A stretch of 64,000 nt of DNA, from positions 333,454,651 to 333,518,650 of the forward strand of contig NC_092874.1 in the NCBI RefSeq assembly GCF_028372415.1, given 5' to 3'. The stretch's first letter is position 1. Every line of letters begins with the position of its first letter. Positions 45,730 through 60,800 of the stretch are shown piece after piece. Origin of the DNA: Notamacropus eugenii (taxonomy: Eukaryota > Chordata > Mammalia > Diprotodontia > Macropodidae). The notes beneath the pieces are model-generated. The model searched no databases. It had not been told where the DNA came from and saw nothing but the letters and a program-made list of their open reading frames with translations. The translations under genes and the position numbers were made by a program.

Positions 45730-47420
45730 TTTAAATTTACAAAAAGCATAGATTTCGTGAATCAGGTCCACATGTCTCATCTTTTCTCTTGGTGAGTATT
45801 AAGAAATTATGCTCAATGATTTATTCACTACCTATTGCAAACTGACTTCTATGCCTATTCACCATATTGTTAGGTCCCCTGCAGATGGTATTTGTTACAG
45901 ACTTCTCCACTGACTTTCACAGTTAACCACTGCTGTTGGACATGACTTCAGACAAATCACACTCTTGGTTCTAACTAGCTGCTTGTTCTTTTTTAAACAG
46001 CATGAGCGTTTCCTAAATGGGTGTGTTTGCCTATTTCCCTACATCTACTAAAATGTCTGGTTGCTGCCATTGTCCTAAAGCAGATTCATCAGCACATGTA
46101 CTTTTTCTTCTTTACAGATGTCACACTGACACCCCTGACACTGGGTAGAGAGACACCTCTCTGGTGGTGTTCTTCTCATATCAGTCAGGGGCAAAGCAGC
46201 AGCCCAAGTTCATCCCAGCTTGATGCTTTGCTAGGTGGCCATAGCTGGTTCATGCCCTGGGCACAAAACTATCCCCTGCTCTTAGGAGGGAAAGGGAGTA
46301 TTGGTTACTGCTAATTTTCATTATTTATGGTTTTTAGAAATTTCCCTTAAAACCAGTGAGATAACTTCAAAAGTTATGTTGGGGAGGGTGGTATATTTGA
46401 AGGTATTTGAACCTACTTCCTCAAGGTAGCATGGGCTAGCAAGCCGCACTGTTAGAACAGGTTGTATAGTTCTGTAATTAATGCTAAAAAAAAAAAAAAA
46501 TCTTTTGGGGGCTACGTGACGTGTCTGCCTTACATCCTCTTCACTTTCAGCCAAACTGGTCTGCTTTACTATTTTTTATACTCAAACATTTTGTTCTGTT
46601 TCAGTCATGTCTGATTTCTCACGACCCCATTTGGGGTTTTCTTAGAGACACTGGAGTGGTTTGCCATATCCTTCTCTAGCCCATTATTAGAGAATAATGA
46701 AGCAGATGGGGTAAAATAATTTGCTCAGGGTCACACAGCTAGGAAATGTCTGCAGCCAGATCTTACTACCTGTAGTGAGCAGACAAGTCCCTTTTCATTT
46801 AGTTTCTATGCAGATGTCACCCTCTTAAATCTTTCTTGATGCCTTTTTGCCCTTATTTACACAAGTTCTGTACCTCAGTGTACTTAAATGAGATTGTATA
46901 CACTGAGGTTAGAGACTCATTAACTCCAGTGGCTAGCATGTATCTTAAATGCTAGATTGGCTCTTACTGTATGGGTGGTGATGTGAAGAAACTGGGATTC
47001 AAAGGCCCACTCTGGCACTTGAGTGTGACTTCCTGTCTTCAGTTCTGTAGTAAAGTGAAGGGTTTGGTCCCCGTCAGTCCCTGTCAGGTCTGAATCTTGA
47101 GAATAATCTATTATGACTATGACAGGATCTTAGTTCCAACATGCACAAGAATGGGCCCTAAAGAGGAGCAATGTAAAATTCTTTGGGCATTGTGGCTGGA
47201 AATTAAAGAGTACCCTCCGACGTTCTTGTCAATCTGACAGTAGCTCTCTTTACCATAATGGAAAGTGCCAGAGGTGTACCTCAACAAACAAGCCCAGTTT
47301 TAGCCCAGCTCAACTGTCAGGCTCCGAGTAGGAAGGAAATGAATTGTTTCTTTTGAAAATATGAGAACTCTGCAGTCTTCTACTTGAAGCAAAATGAGTC
47401 AGAAAATCAAATGCCAGAAA
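45730..47420. other. Gap between convergent RPS6 and DENND4C
   Basis: Contains one partial SINE (46600-46770) and an A-run at about 46486-46500. Otherwise no recognised gene or element. Confidence 0.6.
46600..46770 (-). mobile_element. tRNA-headed SINE, partial
   Basis: Minus-strand copy between RPS6 and DENND4C: TTCAGTCATGTCTGATTTCT, GTGGTTTGCCATATCCTTC, GGTCACACAGCTAGG. The head portion is missing. Confidence 0.7.
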
Positions 47421-50400
47421 TAGAAATAATTTATAAACTTTATTTTGAGAAATGCATTAACAAGCTTTCCTTTATAGTCTGAGATCTATACAAAATACAC
47501 AAAGCGCCCTTCTGAGAAATGCGTCAAATTGTGATGTGATAAACAATTCAGAGATTGACTGCAGTAAGAAGAAAGCTTTTGGACAATCAAACAACAGCTT
47601 ATTCATCTTGTACAGTTCATTTCCAGAAAGGATTTCAATGTGCTTTGTATCAACAGCAAACTTAATCCCTTTTTTTTTTGTACCACTGAATGATGCAGAA
47701 AGAAACAGTTCTATAGCCTTATGAAATATGCACCAACTTCAGCACTGAAAGGCACCTTTGGTGTTAAGGGAATGAACTTATTTGCTAATTTTGAAAAAGT
47801 TTTAAGTTTCCAATTAACCTAAAGGTCCTAAGATGAATTTCTTAAAACAAGCTTGCTATAAGAGTATCAGGCCTAATCACTCCTTGCAACACATTTACAT
47901 TGCAGTGAACTGGAATAAAATAAAATCTACATGTTACATAATATCCCTTACAAATAGAGTATTCTATAATTCTCAAGTGTGACATGGGCTTTATATTGGA
48001 GACTCAAGGAAAAAAGTGGCAAACCCTCAACCAGTTCTTTGGCTTGAACACTACAGAAAATTATGATGCTTTGAAGTTACTACAATAATTTTCTGTTAAG
48101 ATTTATAACCTGAACCACACACTAAGTTACAAGGGAAACAAAAGACATTATTATGGCTTAACTGACTTAGGCTCTTAAGAACTGCTGAATAGCACTTTTT
48201 CTTACCAGGGACACACATATTTTCTTCACTTTACAAAAGTTGATGTCAATCCTGAAACTGGTTCCAAATGGACCATTCATTCCTAATTTTCCTTTTCACA
48301 AACCTGATAGGAAGGTAAAGAGGTTGCCAAGGAAAAACAAGGCTCAAAATTCAAGGGATTACAGAACTACCTAAATAGAAGCAAAACCTAGTTAAGGCTA
48401 GCTGTTAACTGGGAACTGCTGTTTGTTCCTTAGATGTTAACCTGCTAATTGCAAAAACCAAATCTTTATTTGAACAGCAGCTGTGAGTTTCAGCTTATCA
48501 GAGTGGTGGAATTTAGTTGGGATACCCAGGTTCAAATCTCAGCTCCAGGACCATCAGCAAGTTATCTAAAATTCTTGGTTCTTAAATGTGCCTGAAAATG
48601 TTATGAAGGTGTCAAAATATAAACCTTAAAGTGCCCAAGAAAATGGTAGTTAATATTGATAAAGTTCATAAACTTTCATCCCAATGACAGTAAAGCACTT
48701 TGCAACCTTTAAAGGAGTATACCAATCAATAACAATCCTGTGCAAGAACGGCTTGCTCTTAGAGACGAGGAAATGGACACCCAATGTGATCCAGCTGTCA
48801 AGTCTCAAGAGTGAGGCTTTGGACCCACATCTTCCTCCAAGTCCAGACCAAGTCTTAACGAGGTCCTCAATAAATATAACAAAATTAACTCGTCTGACTT
48901 TCAACTGCATGTAACATGAAGCCACACTCACCTCAGAGTAGAGAGTGATGGGACATTGTCCCCTTACCACTTCTAAACCTAGATGATGACAGAGGGTCTC
49001 ATCAATTGGGGAATTAAACTGGTGACTTACTTTTGATGATCAGAATTACTTTAATGACATCAAATAGACTCTCAATTGAAGATGCTCTAAGCTATCTGAA
49101 CAAAGGATATTTCATAACACTGAAACTTCTGATCTAAAAACCACTTATTAATTGGGTCTTTCCAGAAGAAGAATTTCAAAAAGGTTTCTTCTTGTGGCTT
49201 GGTTTCATTATCTTTAAGCCAACCCCAATTCTACGTTAAAAGAGGAAGAACATGCAATAGGATATTGTAGTAACTTCAAGGTTAAGTTACTCTGAGATTT
49301 ATTATTTTGATACTAAAAAAAGCCAAGTTTATTGGCTTAAATCATGTATCTACTTCAGCATCTTTTTTTGCAGTGTTATGAAATCTAAACATGAAGAACT
49401 GGACTACTTCTACGTTCTACAAGTGATAACAGTGTTGCTCCAGATACTAATTCGAAAAATGACTCTCAGTAGTCTTCGAGACTGTTTCATACAGTGTTTT
49501 TATCTATCTCTGGCAGTCAAATACAACAAAACAAAACAAGCCAACCCTAAAAGCTATTATTCAAGGTTAACTTTAGGATGGGGGAGGGGAAACAAGCCTT
49601 TCTTTCCCCAACAAAATCTGCAGAGGTGACATCACCTCTGTAAATATTATAAACTTATAGGGTCTTTATTTCACTTCCTGAAAAAGCCTCAGAAAATTTA
49701 AAAGCAGAGTCAAGCAAATACAGAGGAATTCTGAATTCACAATTGGATTTGAAAGAAAGGAAGCAGCAGATTTTATTATGTACATTAAAAAGTAGGGCTT
49801 ATACTCAGTTTAGATGACATCTTATTTAAAGATATGTAATCTCAGTAAATATAGTTGACTTGTGAAAAATTTGGATTAGTCGAACTGTTGCCTAGAAATG
49901 TTTGATCTTGAAGTTTAAAAAATATTAGCCAAACACATTTTTTATCATAGGAAAAATGAACTTGGAGCAGCATTCATGCATTAAATGTTCAAGGTCATTT
50001 TTCTAAGATTTTTTTTCAGATCAGAAGAGGAAAAACAAATCCCAAATCACATTAAAATTAAGGGATGAACAGAAAAACAAACATGCATTGCCAAAGATGA
50101 CAAATAACTTAATACTACTCATTTCAGAAGCCTGAAAACTATAACAAACAGAACACAATGAATAGGCCATGTTATTCATCTTCATAATGCTATTTTTACT
50201 GTGTTGAAGGCTTTAAGTTCAATAATACAAAATATAATTTCATAGCAAGTTAATTCTGAATGACTATTTTGTCACTGTGACTTTAAGTATTACAAACTTA
50301 AATGACTAAGAGAAAAACTAGGACTAAATTGCAAAAATATATCCTCTACACAAATAGTGCAAAATAGGTTTCTTTAAAGTAATGGTTATAAAAACTTTAG

Positions 50401-51818
50401 TCATGTCACCTGTTCAGTTGCCATATTATATGTAATTTCTGACGTGAGATTATGCCACTAGCACTCTCAACAATACCTGAAACTGGAGTGCTGCATTGGT
50501 ATTAAGCTGATACACCCAGAAATGCAGAATGGTGTGACAGAATACACACTGGGGGGAAGGCAGGCTTGTGCTTTTCGGTTACACCATTCAGAAGGGCCTA
50601 TTCTGAAGCAACTGCTTTCTTTATTCATCTGCAGTGGTTCCTGGAAATTCGGATTGATCTTCATTAACATAAGATCGATCAAAAGGAAGCATATCAGTCC
50701 CACAAAGGAAGCTAAGGCGAACACACTCGACAAGGTGTGTTTTTAATAGAAGGCATATTAAGGCATGACAAAATGCTCAAGTGAGGCATGTGAGGTCATG
50801 ATTTTTCTTAAATCTATTGACTAGAATAAGCTCAAACAGCTTCAACTTTTAAGACTTAATTCATTCAGCTTGTAAAAAAATATATACACATGCACACTTA
50901 GGACCATGTGCATGTAAATCTACAAGTACTAACTTTCAAACATTACAAAAATTAAACTTCCATTTGCAGTGCAAGGTATCCCACAGGTTTAAAAAAAGTG
51001 ACCGAGGTGTGCCTGAACTGGAAGAACTCAGGCCAGAGGGCAAAGTTTTGTCTTTTTAAAGCATCAAGTTCCAATTAATTCTGTAAATCACCATGAAACC
51101 TGGATTCAAATTCATTTAAACTACCTAATTAGCTTGTGAAAACATTTTCACCTTCAGAGTTGTGATCTTGGTACCAGGAAAGAGTAAAAAAGGGAAGGGA
51201 ACTGGCTATCAGGAGTATAACATTCCACGAAAAAAAGAATATATAAACAAAAAGTGAAAGCATATATTAAATTTAAAATAAAGTCAGTGGCAGGGCAGCT
51301 GTCAGAGTTTCAGAAAATTTTGACTAGTAGTAACTATAGCCCAGTTTGAGAGCAGTCAACAATTCACTGGTCATGAGACCCTTTCAGAAAGTTGTATTGC
51401 AATGTGCAATCTAGAGTTTTAATAAATATATACACTTATTATATAGGCTGTATATGCACACATCTACAGAGACACACAAGTATGTACACACACAAAATCT
51501 ACTTTCTTCTAGGGTTTGCTCCTAGAATTGGGCTATTTAGCTTCCCTTGGGACTTGAGAGATTTAAAGGTACTTTTCCCAACTCTGAAAAAATCCAAAGA
51601 ACTTTTGTCAGGAGAAACAAAAGAAATAATTTTAAAAATCAGAGACGTTCAACTGCAGCACACAGATCATGAGCTGCAGATCTGTCAGGCACATACCGCA
51701 CAATGTCAGATTTGCACCAGTTTTCAAGAATCTGAATCAACACCTGAATGTTTCTAGGTTCACACAGCTTGTTTCCCAGGATTGACATGTGCTGTGAAAA
51801 TTCAAAGTCATCTCTAAT
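47420..51818 (-). other. DENND4C: DENND4C 3' UTR, about 4.4 kb
   Basis: Sequence after the stop codon is AT-rich and nearly free of recognisable interspersed repeats until about 47440, unlike the introns on either side. On the minus strand an AATAAA lies at 47439-47444, so cleavage near 47420 is inferred. Other earlier AATAAA-like signals are possible. Low repeat content over 4 kb fits a retained UTR. Transcript ends would settle the length. Confidence 0.6.
47439..47444 (-). terminator. DENND4C: Candidate distal polyadenylation signal of DENND4C
   Basis: Minus-strand AATAAA, the last clear signal before repeat-bearing intergenic sequence begins. It faces the RPS6 end about 1.7 kb away. Confidence 0.5.
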
Positions 51819-54800
51819 TTAAATGAGAGGTGCTCCAAAACATTTCCTGCACCACTCCACACTGAGACTTGGGGGAGCATCAATTCTCTGAATCTTTCCT
51901 AGAACCTCTGAGGACAGACTCTTATATGCAAGTTCATATTCATTATCAAAAGCCTCTGAAAGACATTAAAAAAAAGTTAAGCAATATTAGTAAAGAAAAT
52001 ATTTAAATTATTTGAAGCAGAATAATAGCTCATTTGGAGTATCAGGCAACAAATTAATATTACAAAACTATTTTTTGGACAAAATAGTCAAACAAATTTA
52101 ACTCCCTTGTTCAAAATAAACGCCATAATTGCTCAATTATACCAACTTACCAATATCAATATTTTCTCTTCCAAGCGACACCAATGACAAGAAGAGGATT
52201 TCTCTGTATAAACTCCTGTGAAGAAATAAAAATGTATGCAGCTAATGAGTTAGTAGGCTTATCCAGGTGTTGCAAACACCCCTGGCAGATGGTTTGGGAC
52301 TTCATCTGCTCATTCCTCTCATATAAACACCCTGCTCTGAGACAGAGGGAGCACATTCATAGGGTAGGAGGGGAAGGCTACAAGAATGGCAGTGGCAGAG
52401 TCAGGGACATCCCTGTCTCTATACCAAATCTTGTCTCCTGTTAGACGGCATTAGGAAGGAGCTAAGTGGCAACACAGGGTTAGGGGATTTTCAAGGACCA
52501 TTTTCAATTTCCTTTATAAATGAAATTCTTTACTCTCCTAAAATTAAATTTACTCCCTCAAAACATGTACTTTTCCTTAGCACCTGAAGGATGTGTGTGC
52601 ATACAACTTAGACAACACTTTAAAGATACATCATAAAATTATCCTAAGTACTGAATTAGAAAACAATGTCTTCTTACCTTTGTCGTTTTACATCTGGCTT
52701 CACCTTTTGCAAAAGCAGGTTGATGGGTTTGAGAACATCATTATGTTGAATGCTCTGCCTGATGTTCTCTACTAAAGTGCTTGTGGCTTGCTGCTCTTCT
52801 GCTACTAAGGATGATTTCTTCTCTGAGTCTAGGAAAGGGAATATAGAGGAGAAGCGTCATTTAGAAATGGGATTCCAGGACTTTTTTCCAAGATGTTTTT
52901 TTCATTCCAGTTTGGGTTCATATTATATCCCTTGTCTAACCATACCAACCCCACTCTGATAATACCCTTAATATATATGCAAACAGCCTGTACTATATCC
53001 AAGCACTTCTTAAAATATTGCTCTAAAAATAATTCTCTAGTTGGTCAATGTGTTTCCTCTCCCCCAAAAGATTATAAACTCAAAAAAAGGTGGGAGCTAT
53101 ATCTATTTTTTAAAATGCTACATGATCCTCTTCTGAAAAAAAAAACAACACCCTAGTATATAGTAATATTCATATGACATTCAACCAATGCTAATTAAAC
53201 ACTCGATATTTATCTTAATGTATTTTACATGCTTATTTGTTTTTCTTAAGCTGTCAGAAAGCCTTCTAAATGCCTTTAAGAATAAAGTCATTTCAGCGGA
53301 CTTTATTTAAGGCTAAAATCTTTTCATTCTTGAGAACCTTTACAACTCTCTATTTTTAAAAATGTAGTGGTGAAACCAAGAGAACGTAAACACAATATAA
53401 ATGTTTTCTTCAAAAATAATATATGAAATCAAGAAAAACATTCATGGAGAAGTGTCAAGGATAAGAAGACTTTTAATATATTTTCTATGACTGGGACTAG
53501 TTAAAAGCTGTCTCAGAAATATTTTATGGATATTTTTCTCCTCCCTATATCTGTTCTAACAAGAACAATCTTTTTCTCAAATCCTCTCATCTCCAGGAAC
53601 AAGAATTTACATGATTTGGTATAAATAAATCCCTCTCATGTCACAAAAACTCTCAACTGCTACAAAAGCAGATAATTTCAAATCTTCATAGCACACTAAA
53701 GTTTGCAGGCATGAAACCCATACTTTATCAGTTTATCAATTTCAAGAGCAAGAGTCAGTTTTTTATGAAAGGTAGGGAGCTACTCTGGAAAGAATGCGCA
53801 TTCTGAGTCAGAAAACACAGGTCTACCAATTACTAGATTTATGGCAAAGGCAAACAAAGCTGCTTAATCTCTCATGTTTCATTTTCTACATGTGAAGCCT
53901 GGACAGAATACTTGCACTACCTTCCCCACAAGTGTTGATGGCATTATGTCACTGGATCCTCACATACAAGATGTCCCTATGACTACTGAACTTTTAGCTA
54001 ATGTCATCATACTTTGATGTTTCAGGAATATGTTACTTAATTGGTCTCTCCTACCTAATATCAAATGCAAGACATTTCCTTTATAAATCTCAAGTAAATG
54101 GTTTCACAAATAACTCAAGTCAAGAAGCATTAAGCACATACAACATGTCACATACTGTGTCAAATATTGGAAATACAAAGAAAGGCAAATGGCAAGTCCC
54201 TGCTCTCAAGAAGCTCAGTCTAAAGGGGAAACAACATGCAAACAAATATGTAAGCTATAAAGAGGATAAACAGGAGATAATTTTAAAGGGAAGACTAGGA
54301 AAGGCTTTTTGCAGAACTTGATGGACAATCTCCTAGCAACAAGCCTCTCTAACCCTGGCTACAATCAGTACCTCATCTATCCTTCCATCTTGCTGACAAC
54401 TGCTGCAGCTTGTGCTTTCTTGGTGTAGTCTTTGAGCATACAAGGTCACATCCATTTGGTACTAAGGTAGGACTTTAATAGAGGAGGATTACAATAGAAT
54501 TCAAAACTAATAGCTTTGTAACAGAAATGAGGATCCCAACACTACCAAAGTGAACGTGACTGCAGTGCTAGTCCTATATAAACGCTGACTTCTCCAAAAA
54601 CAAACCAGAACAAAAAAGGGTCCATCAGGAAGGATATCAAGCTCATCCACCTCATGAAATCTTGTTTCTCAACTAAAAATACCAAATTCGGTTAGCAATA
54701 GATGTACAAAAAGAACTAAAACGGAAACAGTTAAAAGACTGATCTACTTACTGAAGTTCCTCCAAGAAACATACAAGGGCTCTCCAGGTTCTTGATGAAG

Positions 54801-57800
54801 GTTGATGTTGTCCCATAATAGCTGAATATATACAAGTTTGCTGTCCTGGGACAGAGAAGAAAGAGGAAGCTAAAAGCAAATTAAAAGAAAGTATTAGCCA
54901 TACCATGAAAATAGCAAAGTTCAACAATAACTCAATTCAACTAAAAATTTATTAACAAAATTCTGGGACTATGTAAACACAGCCTTGCTAAGCTTGGATC
55001 CAAACTTCTGATTCTAACCCTTTCTAACCAGAGATACCATGGTTTTTCTTTAGAAGGGGAATACAGTATATTAGGTTGAATAAGGTTGAAAGGAGAAATC
55101 TCTCAGTGTTATAGACTTTAGACATGAACAAAGTGCTGAAAATACAAATTTGTGCTGAATTTTATTTATCATACTACTTGAACCTCATTTATCATAAATT
55201 TTTTTCCCCTTATAACAAAGATTTATTCAAGCCTGAGTTCTCTATGCCAATAGAAGAAATAAACATGTATGTAGTTTGTCATTAATTCTTACCCTGCAAA
55301 TTATCCACCAGAATTAACTTGGTCAGGAAGAGAGAACTGAAGATTTCATTCCCAGTAAATATGGAGAACAAGGGAAATAAATGCTATAGTTCACTGGTCA
55401 ATGCACACTGTGTTTCTGCCAGTCTCATGTGAGAGTGCACATGTATGTGTACAAAATGCCATTTGGCATCTTCTCCAGAAGAGAAAGACAAGCTATTACT
55501 CTAATCAGATGATTGGTTTTCTTAAATTAATTTATTTGTTTTCAATTTTCATTAATCACTTCCATAAGTCTTAAATTTTCTCCCTCTCCCTCCCCAAGAC
55601 AGCATGCAACCTTATATGGGTTCTACACATACATTTTTACCATAACTTTTTTAAAAAGATCAAGTCAAACAGCTGAAATGTCTCATTTTTTAACGTGCTG
55701 ATTTGTTTCTATGACTTTTAAAAGAAATGAAGAAATTACTGTGATGTGGCACAAGACAGACAGAGGTCACATTTTACTACAGTGAACTCAAGACATTCCA
55801 ATTTTGCTGCATTTCTAGATAATTTTGCTATAGCACTTGTTTGAAGTAAGTAGGCTGTCAGGCTGCAGTAACCAGGGCTAGGGAAGTGACAATGTCACTA
55901 GCCTAATTATTCCATTGCGTTCTGGCTGCCACATTTTAGACATGGATATCCTGGGAAGATGACCAGGACAATAAAGGGCTTCTTGATCAGAGATATCAAA
56001 TACTACGTGCTAAGCACTAGACACAAACGCAGATGACACTCGCTGTGCTCAAGGAGCTCCCAATCTAATGGGGGAGACAACAAATATAAATAATCAAGCT
56101 ACATATAGGATAAATGGGAAGTAACAAAAGCAAGAAGGCACTACAAAATTAAGAATGGCTGGGACAAGCTTCCTGGAGGATGTGGGATTTTAGCTGGGAC
56201 TTAAAGGAAGCCAAGGAAGGCAGCAGGCAGGGATAAGAAGGGAGGGCATTCCAGGCATTGGGGAGCCAAGTGGGAGGGGGCCAATGTCACTGGATCAAAT
56301 ATTTATGTGGCTGAGACTGAGCTGCAAGGAGACCAGAAAGGCAGGAGGAGGCCAGGTTTGAAGAACTTTGGATGCCATTGTGAGCATTTTATATTTGATC
56401 TTGGCACTAAAGGAGTTTAGGCTGACTAGCGGCAGTGAGGGCCCAGCTAAGGTTATGTAACATAACCCAAGCTGGAGGCTGTGGAGAATGAGGACTCAGG
56501 AGAGGCAGACAGTGCAGTGTCAAACTGGTTTACCAAGAGGTCAAGATGGGGGGAAGAGGAGAGAGTGGCCAGTGCAGGGAAGATGATCAGTGTGCCTCAA
56601 AGTGTGGGGTATGGCAAGGAAAGACAGGGACAGATGAAAAGCCCATAGATTAATGGTTAGATTAGAGGATTGGAGAATTCCTAAACGTGCAAGTGATACA
56701 TTTATGGTCATCACAAGATCATGGGTATGACTCTTTGTGGATGGCTGAGCTGGGGTAAAGGAGCAGCTCGCAGGAAGTGGGTAGGTTGAGGAACTGAGTG
56801 GTTAGGGTGTTTGAGAGACATTCAAAGTCTTAAAGTACGAGGGCAGGAGTTGTTACATGGCTCACAATTTTCATCACTTCTGTCTTCCTTGCTTTGCTGT
56901 ATTTTTTTTAAAACCTCTCTTGTATTTTTGTTGTCAGAAACATCGCAAAGCAATCTGTTCATGTTTAGTTGTTATTTGAAGGAATATTTCAAATGCTTCT
57001 CTTTTATTGAGAAGCCATCTTTTTTCATTGGTGATTAGGCTCAAGTCTGCAGGATATGTCACCTCAGATTGCATTTTGAACTCCTTTGCTCTTTATGCAA
57101 ACATATAACTCCATTTCTTTGTGATTTCTGGTGGGTGCTGAAGTCTAGTGCTATTTGAAATTTTTTTCTTTACATCTGAAGGTTTTTCTCCTGGTCTCTT
57201 AAAGAATTTATTCATCAGCAGAATCATGAAATTTAACTACTCTGTATATCCTGAAAACATTTTTCTGGAGATCTGTGGTTTCTTACAATTGATACCCCCA
57301 ACCCCATGCCCTGCATTCAGAAGTTCTGGACAGTTTTCTTGTATTATTTCTTGTGCTTATGGTGTTCAGATTTCTGAACTTGTATTCTTCTGGCAGACTT
57401 ATGAGGCTTAAGTTGTTTCTAACAGTCCTTTCTTTATGATGAATGTTTTGCTTGTACAAAGATCATGTTTTCTTTTATTATTATTTCTCTTACATGTATG
57501 TGCATTCCTGATCAATTGTAGTATCCTTTTGTTTCTTTGGAGAGGTTTACCACCATGGACTTTTTTTCTACCCTGCCAATTATTTCCTCTATGTGGGTCA
57601 TTAATTCTGTTTTCTTGATTCTTTTTTCTCTTGAACCATTTAGGAATATTTTTCTACAGTTTCGTGCTTTCTTGGGAAACCACAGAGTCCTTGACCTCAT
57701 CAGGTATTGATGCATTTTTTTTCATTTTGCAATATTCACCTGCAGATATCTGTATTTGTCCCTTCTATTAATGAATCACTTCTCTTTGGTCTATCTGCTC

Positions 57801-60800
57801 AGGGTTTTTAGCTGACTTGTCTTCTTTCCTAAACCTCTGGTCATTCTAACCTTTTTTCTTTGTCTTCCCCTAACGCTCACTTTCTGATTCCTTCCCCTTT
57901 GATGGTGGATCCCTTGAGGACTGGAACTCAAAGCTGCCTCAGCCTCCACCCATGATGGGGAATTCACTTTTCAACAGCCTCAGTGTCTGACCCAAGTGAT
58001 TTCTGGAGAAACAGAAATGGCTTCAGCTTTAGCCAACCCCCTTCTCTTCAGGGTTGGTGGAGCTTCACATACGCTGGCACCTTGCCCCTGAGTTTTCTGA
58101 CTAAGCACTGGTCAGGACAGCCGGTATGCACGGCAGAGTAAATCTGCTGCTTTCCTGTACTTCCACCTCTTACACACAGGGTGAGGGGAAAAGGAGGTGT
58201 TGAGTGAGTTTTGCTGCTTGTTGCCTATGAATGCCAAAGGAAATGCTGAGTCCAAGATTTCAGGGCACAAACCTACTGGTATCATGGTACAGCCAGGTAC
58301 AGCCTGAGTGAGCACACCAGTGATTAATGAGTCTTTTCAGCTCTTATTTCATCAGGCGCCCTGGACAGTAGAGCCAGCTGTAACTGCTTTACCTCTTGGG
58401 TATAATTCTTATTCTGGAGGGGCCTGAGGGGATTGTGGGTTGTAAGGATCTACTCCTCTATTTTGTTTGGTCATGTGACCTTGAAATCTACAGAGACTTT
58501 CTTGTAAAACTGGAGTATATGCTAAGCAGTTGAGCAGAGAAGGTCCCTTCTACGATAGGACATAACTTCAACATCAGGCCAAGGGAAGCCCACATACTTC
58601 CTATCTTCAACTGGTACCAGGACTCTGGTATTCTTTGAGAGTAAACTCAGAGACAAGTACAGCTGATTATTCCCCTTTCCCAGAAGATATTTGTAGGGTG
58701 TCATCAAAAAGCCAGTAAGTACTTCTAAAAATATTATCTGAATCAATTCATTTTATCAGCTAGTTTCAACAAAAATCCAATCTGATATAACCTGGAAATT
58801 ACTTATAGAATGATATGGGAAAGAACAATAAAAATAACCTATATCTCTATTTATTCTGCAATTATAAACCACTCCTTCAAAGGTATGTATTTCTTTACTA
58901 ATTCTGAAAAGGATTTTCATGGGCCAAAATATAATCATCCTGTAATATGTATATTACCCAAGTATCTCACTGTTTCCCTTAGGTTTTCACAATTGTTTTC
59001 TCTTTTAATACAGCCTGATGGAGTAAGTTAGCACCTACCTGTACTCCTTTATTACAATGTTCAGATGTGAGGATAAGTCCTGGCAAATTGCTAGGAAGGT
59101 CCAAACGTCTGAAATACCAAACCAGATTCCAGAAAATGATTGGATGTTGATTGATGAAGGAGGATGTGTGAATCACTTGATCTCCTTCATTCTCCAACAA
59201 AGATTCAAGCTCTTTACGAAGCACTAATGGACTCAAGTAGGGCACGGAGACAGGGGAAGGGTTGGGCCGCTTCCTCAAAGGATCCTTGCAGTGAAGGGGA
59301 AAGAAAACCAAAGAGAAGACTGTGAACGCCTGTATCTTGCACTCTTTACCACCAGAAACTCAATCACAACCATATTCTTATACCGTACCATAACAGCTAA
59401 TTCAGAAGTTACTGATACAATGAAGAAAATTTCAAAAAACTACATATGATTTGTGTAAACTGAGTGTTTAAGCTTTTACATTTTAAACTGTATTCACCAA
59501 ACCTCCCATGGCTTTTTTAAACAATGAGGATTACATATGAAAGTATGAACATGTTACAAAAAGTTTTCTTAAAAAATGTATGTTAAATTCAACAAAGAAT
59601 AGTTTGCCATGTTAGCTGTGACTCCGCCTGAACTCTGTTTTCTCGTGTGTATTTATTTCTGTGTTACTGATGCTTTTTTGCCTCCTTTCTTTCTACAACA
59701 TCTTTACTACTGTCCAACTCTTTACAACAGGGACTTTTTAAACCTTTCTCCCCCTTCCACAACAAGACTCTTTTAGCAGTCTAGTGAAGAATATGATCCC
59801 CTTCTCAGAACAATTTTTTAAAAATAACTAAAGGAAAAGCTAAAGTTAGTGGGGTGAAAAGATGTAAATTTTTTTCTCATTCAACTTCACAAACTCTTTG
59901 AAATTGTAGATCCCAACCTAATAACCCTCGCTTCAGAACAAGGTATTTTCTCAACCAAGTTATTTAGAAATCACAGCAGAGAGAGATGTTTTTCCTTTTT
60001 AATATTTATACATTTTAAAGTTTTTGCAAAATGCTTACATTTTGAGATACTTCAGTTACTCTCAAAAATGAGTGGTAGTTCAAAGCAGCTTGAGTCCATT
60101 CATATAGCTTGAGGCAGCTTATAACATAAACTCGTGCTATTCCTCAATCATACCTTACTCCTCCTGTCTTGATTTACACTTAATAAAATAAAGAGTGATG
60201 TTGAAGAGTATGATATGTAAAAATTGGAACTAAACTAATTTTTGGATCAAAAGTAGGAAAAATGGAAGAAAATATTTTCATAGAAAGACTAAAAAAGTAT
60301 TGATTGAAGCTTTCTCCTCTAAATGCAATATATAAAATTCTCAAATTTATACTATTTATCAATACAAAGTATAAACAAATATTCAGATAGATATTAATGT
60401 TTCTGAGAGGGCGCAAGTGGCAGAAAACATATGAGTGAATGAAATCAAAGTCATATCAACAAATGAGCTGATGTTTTCTAAAGAAGTATTCAAACACCTT
60501 CTTATGCAAAATTATGGTGTTTTATTATTTGATTTTTAAAATTTTATATATTTTTAATATTTACTGTTACTTACCACAACTTCCTGTAAACTGTTTGGCA
60601 GACTAACTGTTGAAATGCCATGGAAAGGTCGCTGAGAAAAATCAATATTTTGCAAAGGACCTCCAACACTGTGGCTTCGAGTCAAAGATACTCCTCGACT
60701 TGAAAAATTATCAGCTACAGATGAAGTTTTCACACTTGGGAAGTCTCCACTCTCTTCCGTTAGCTCAATACTTTAAAAGAAAAAAATGCTCAAATAAAAC

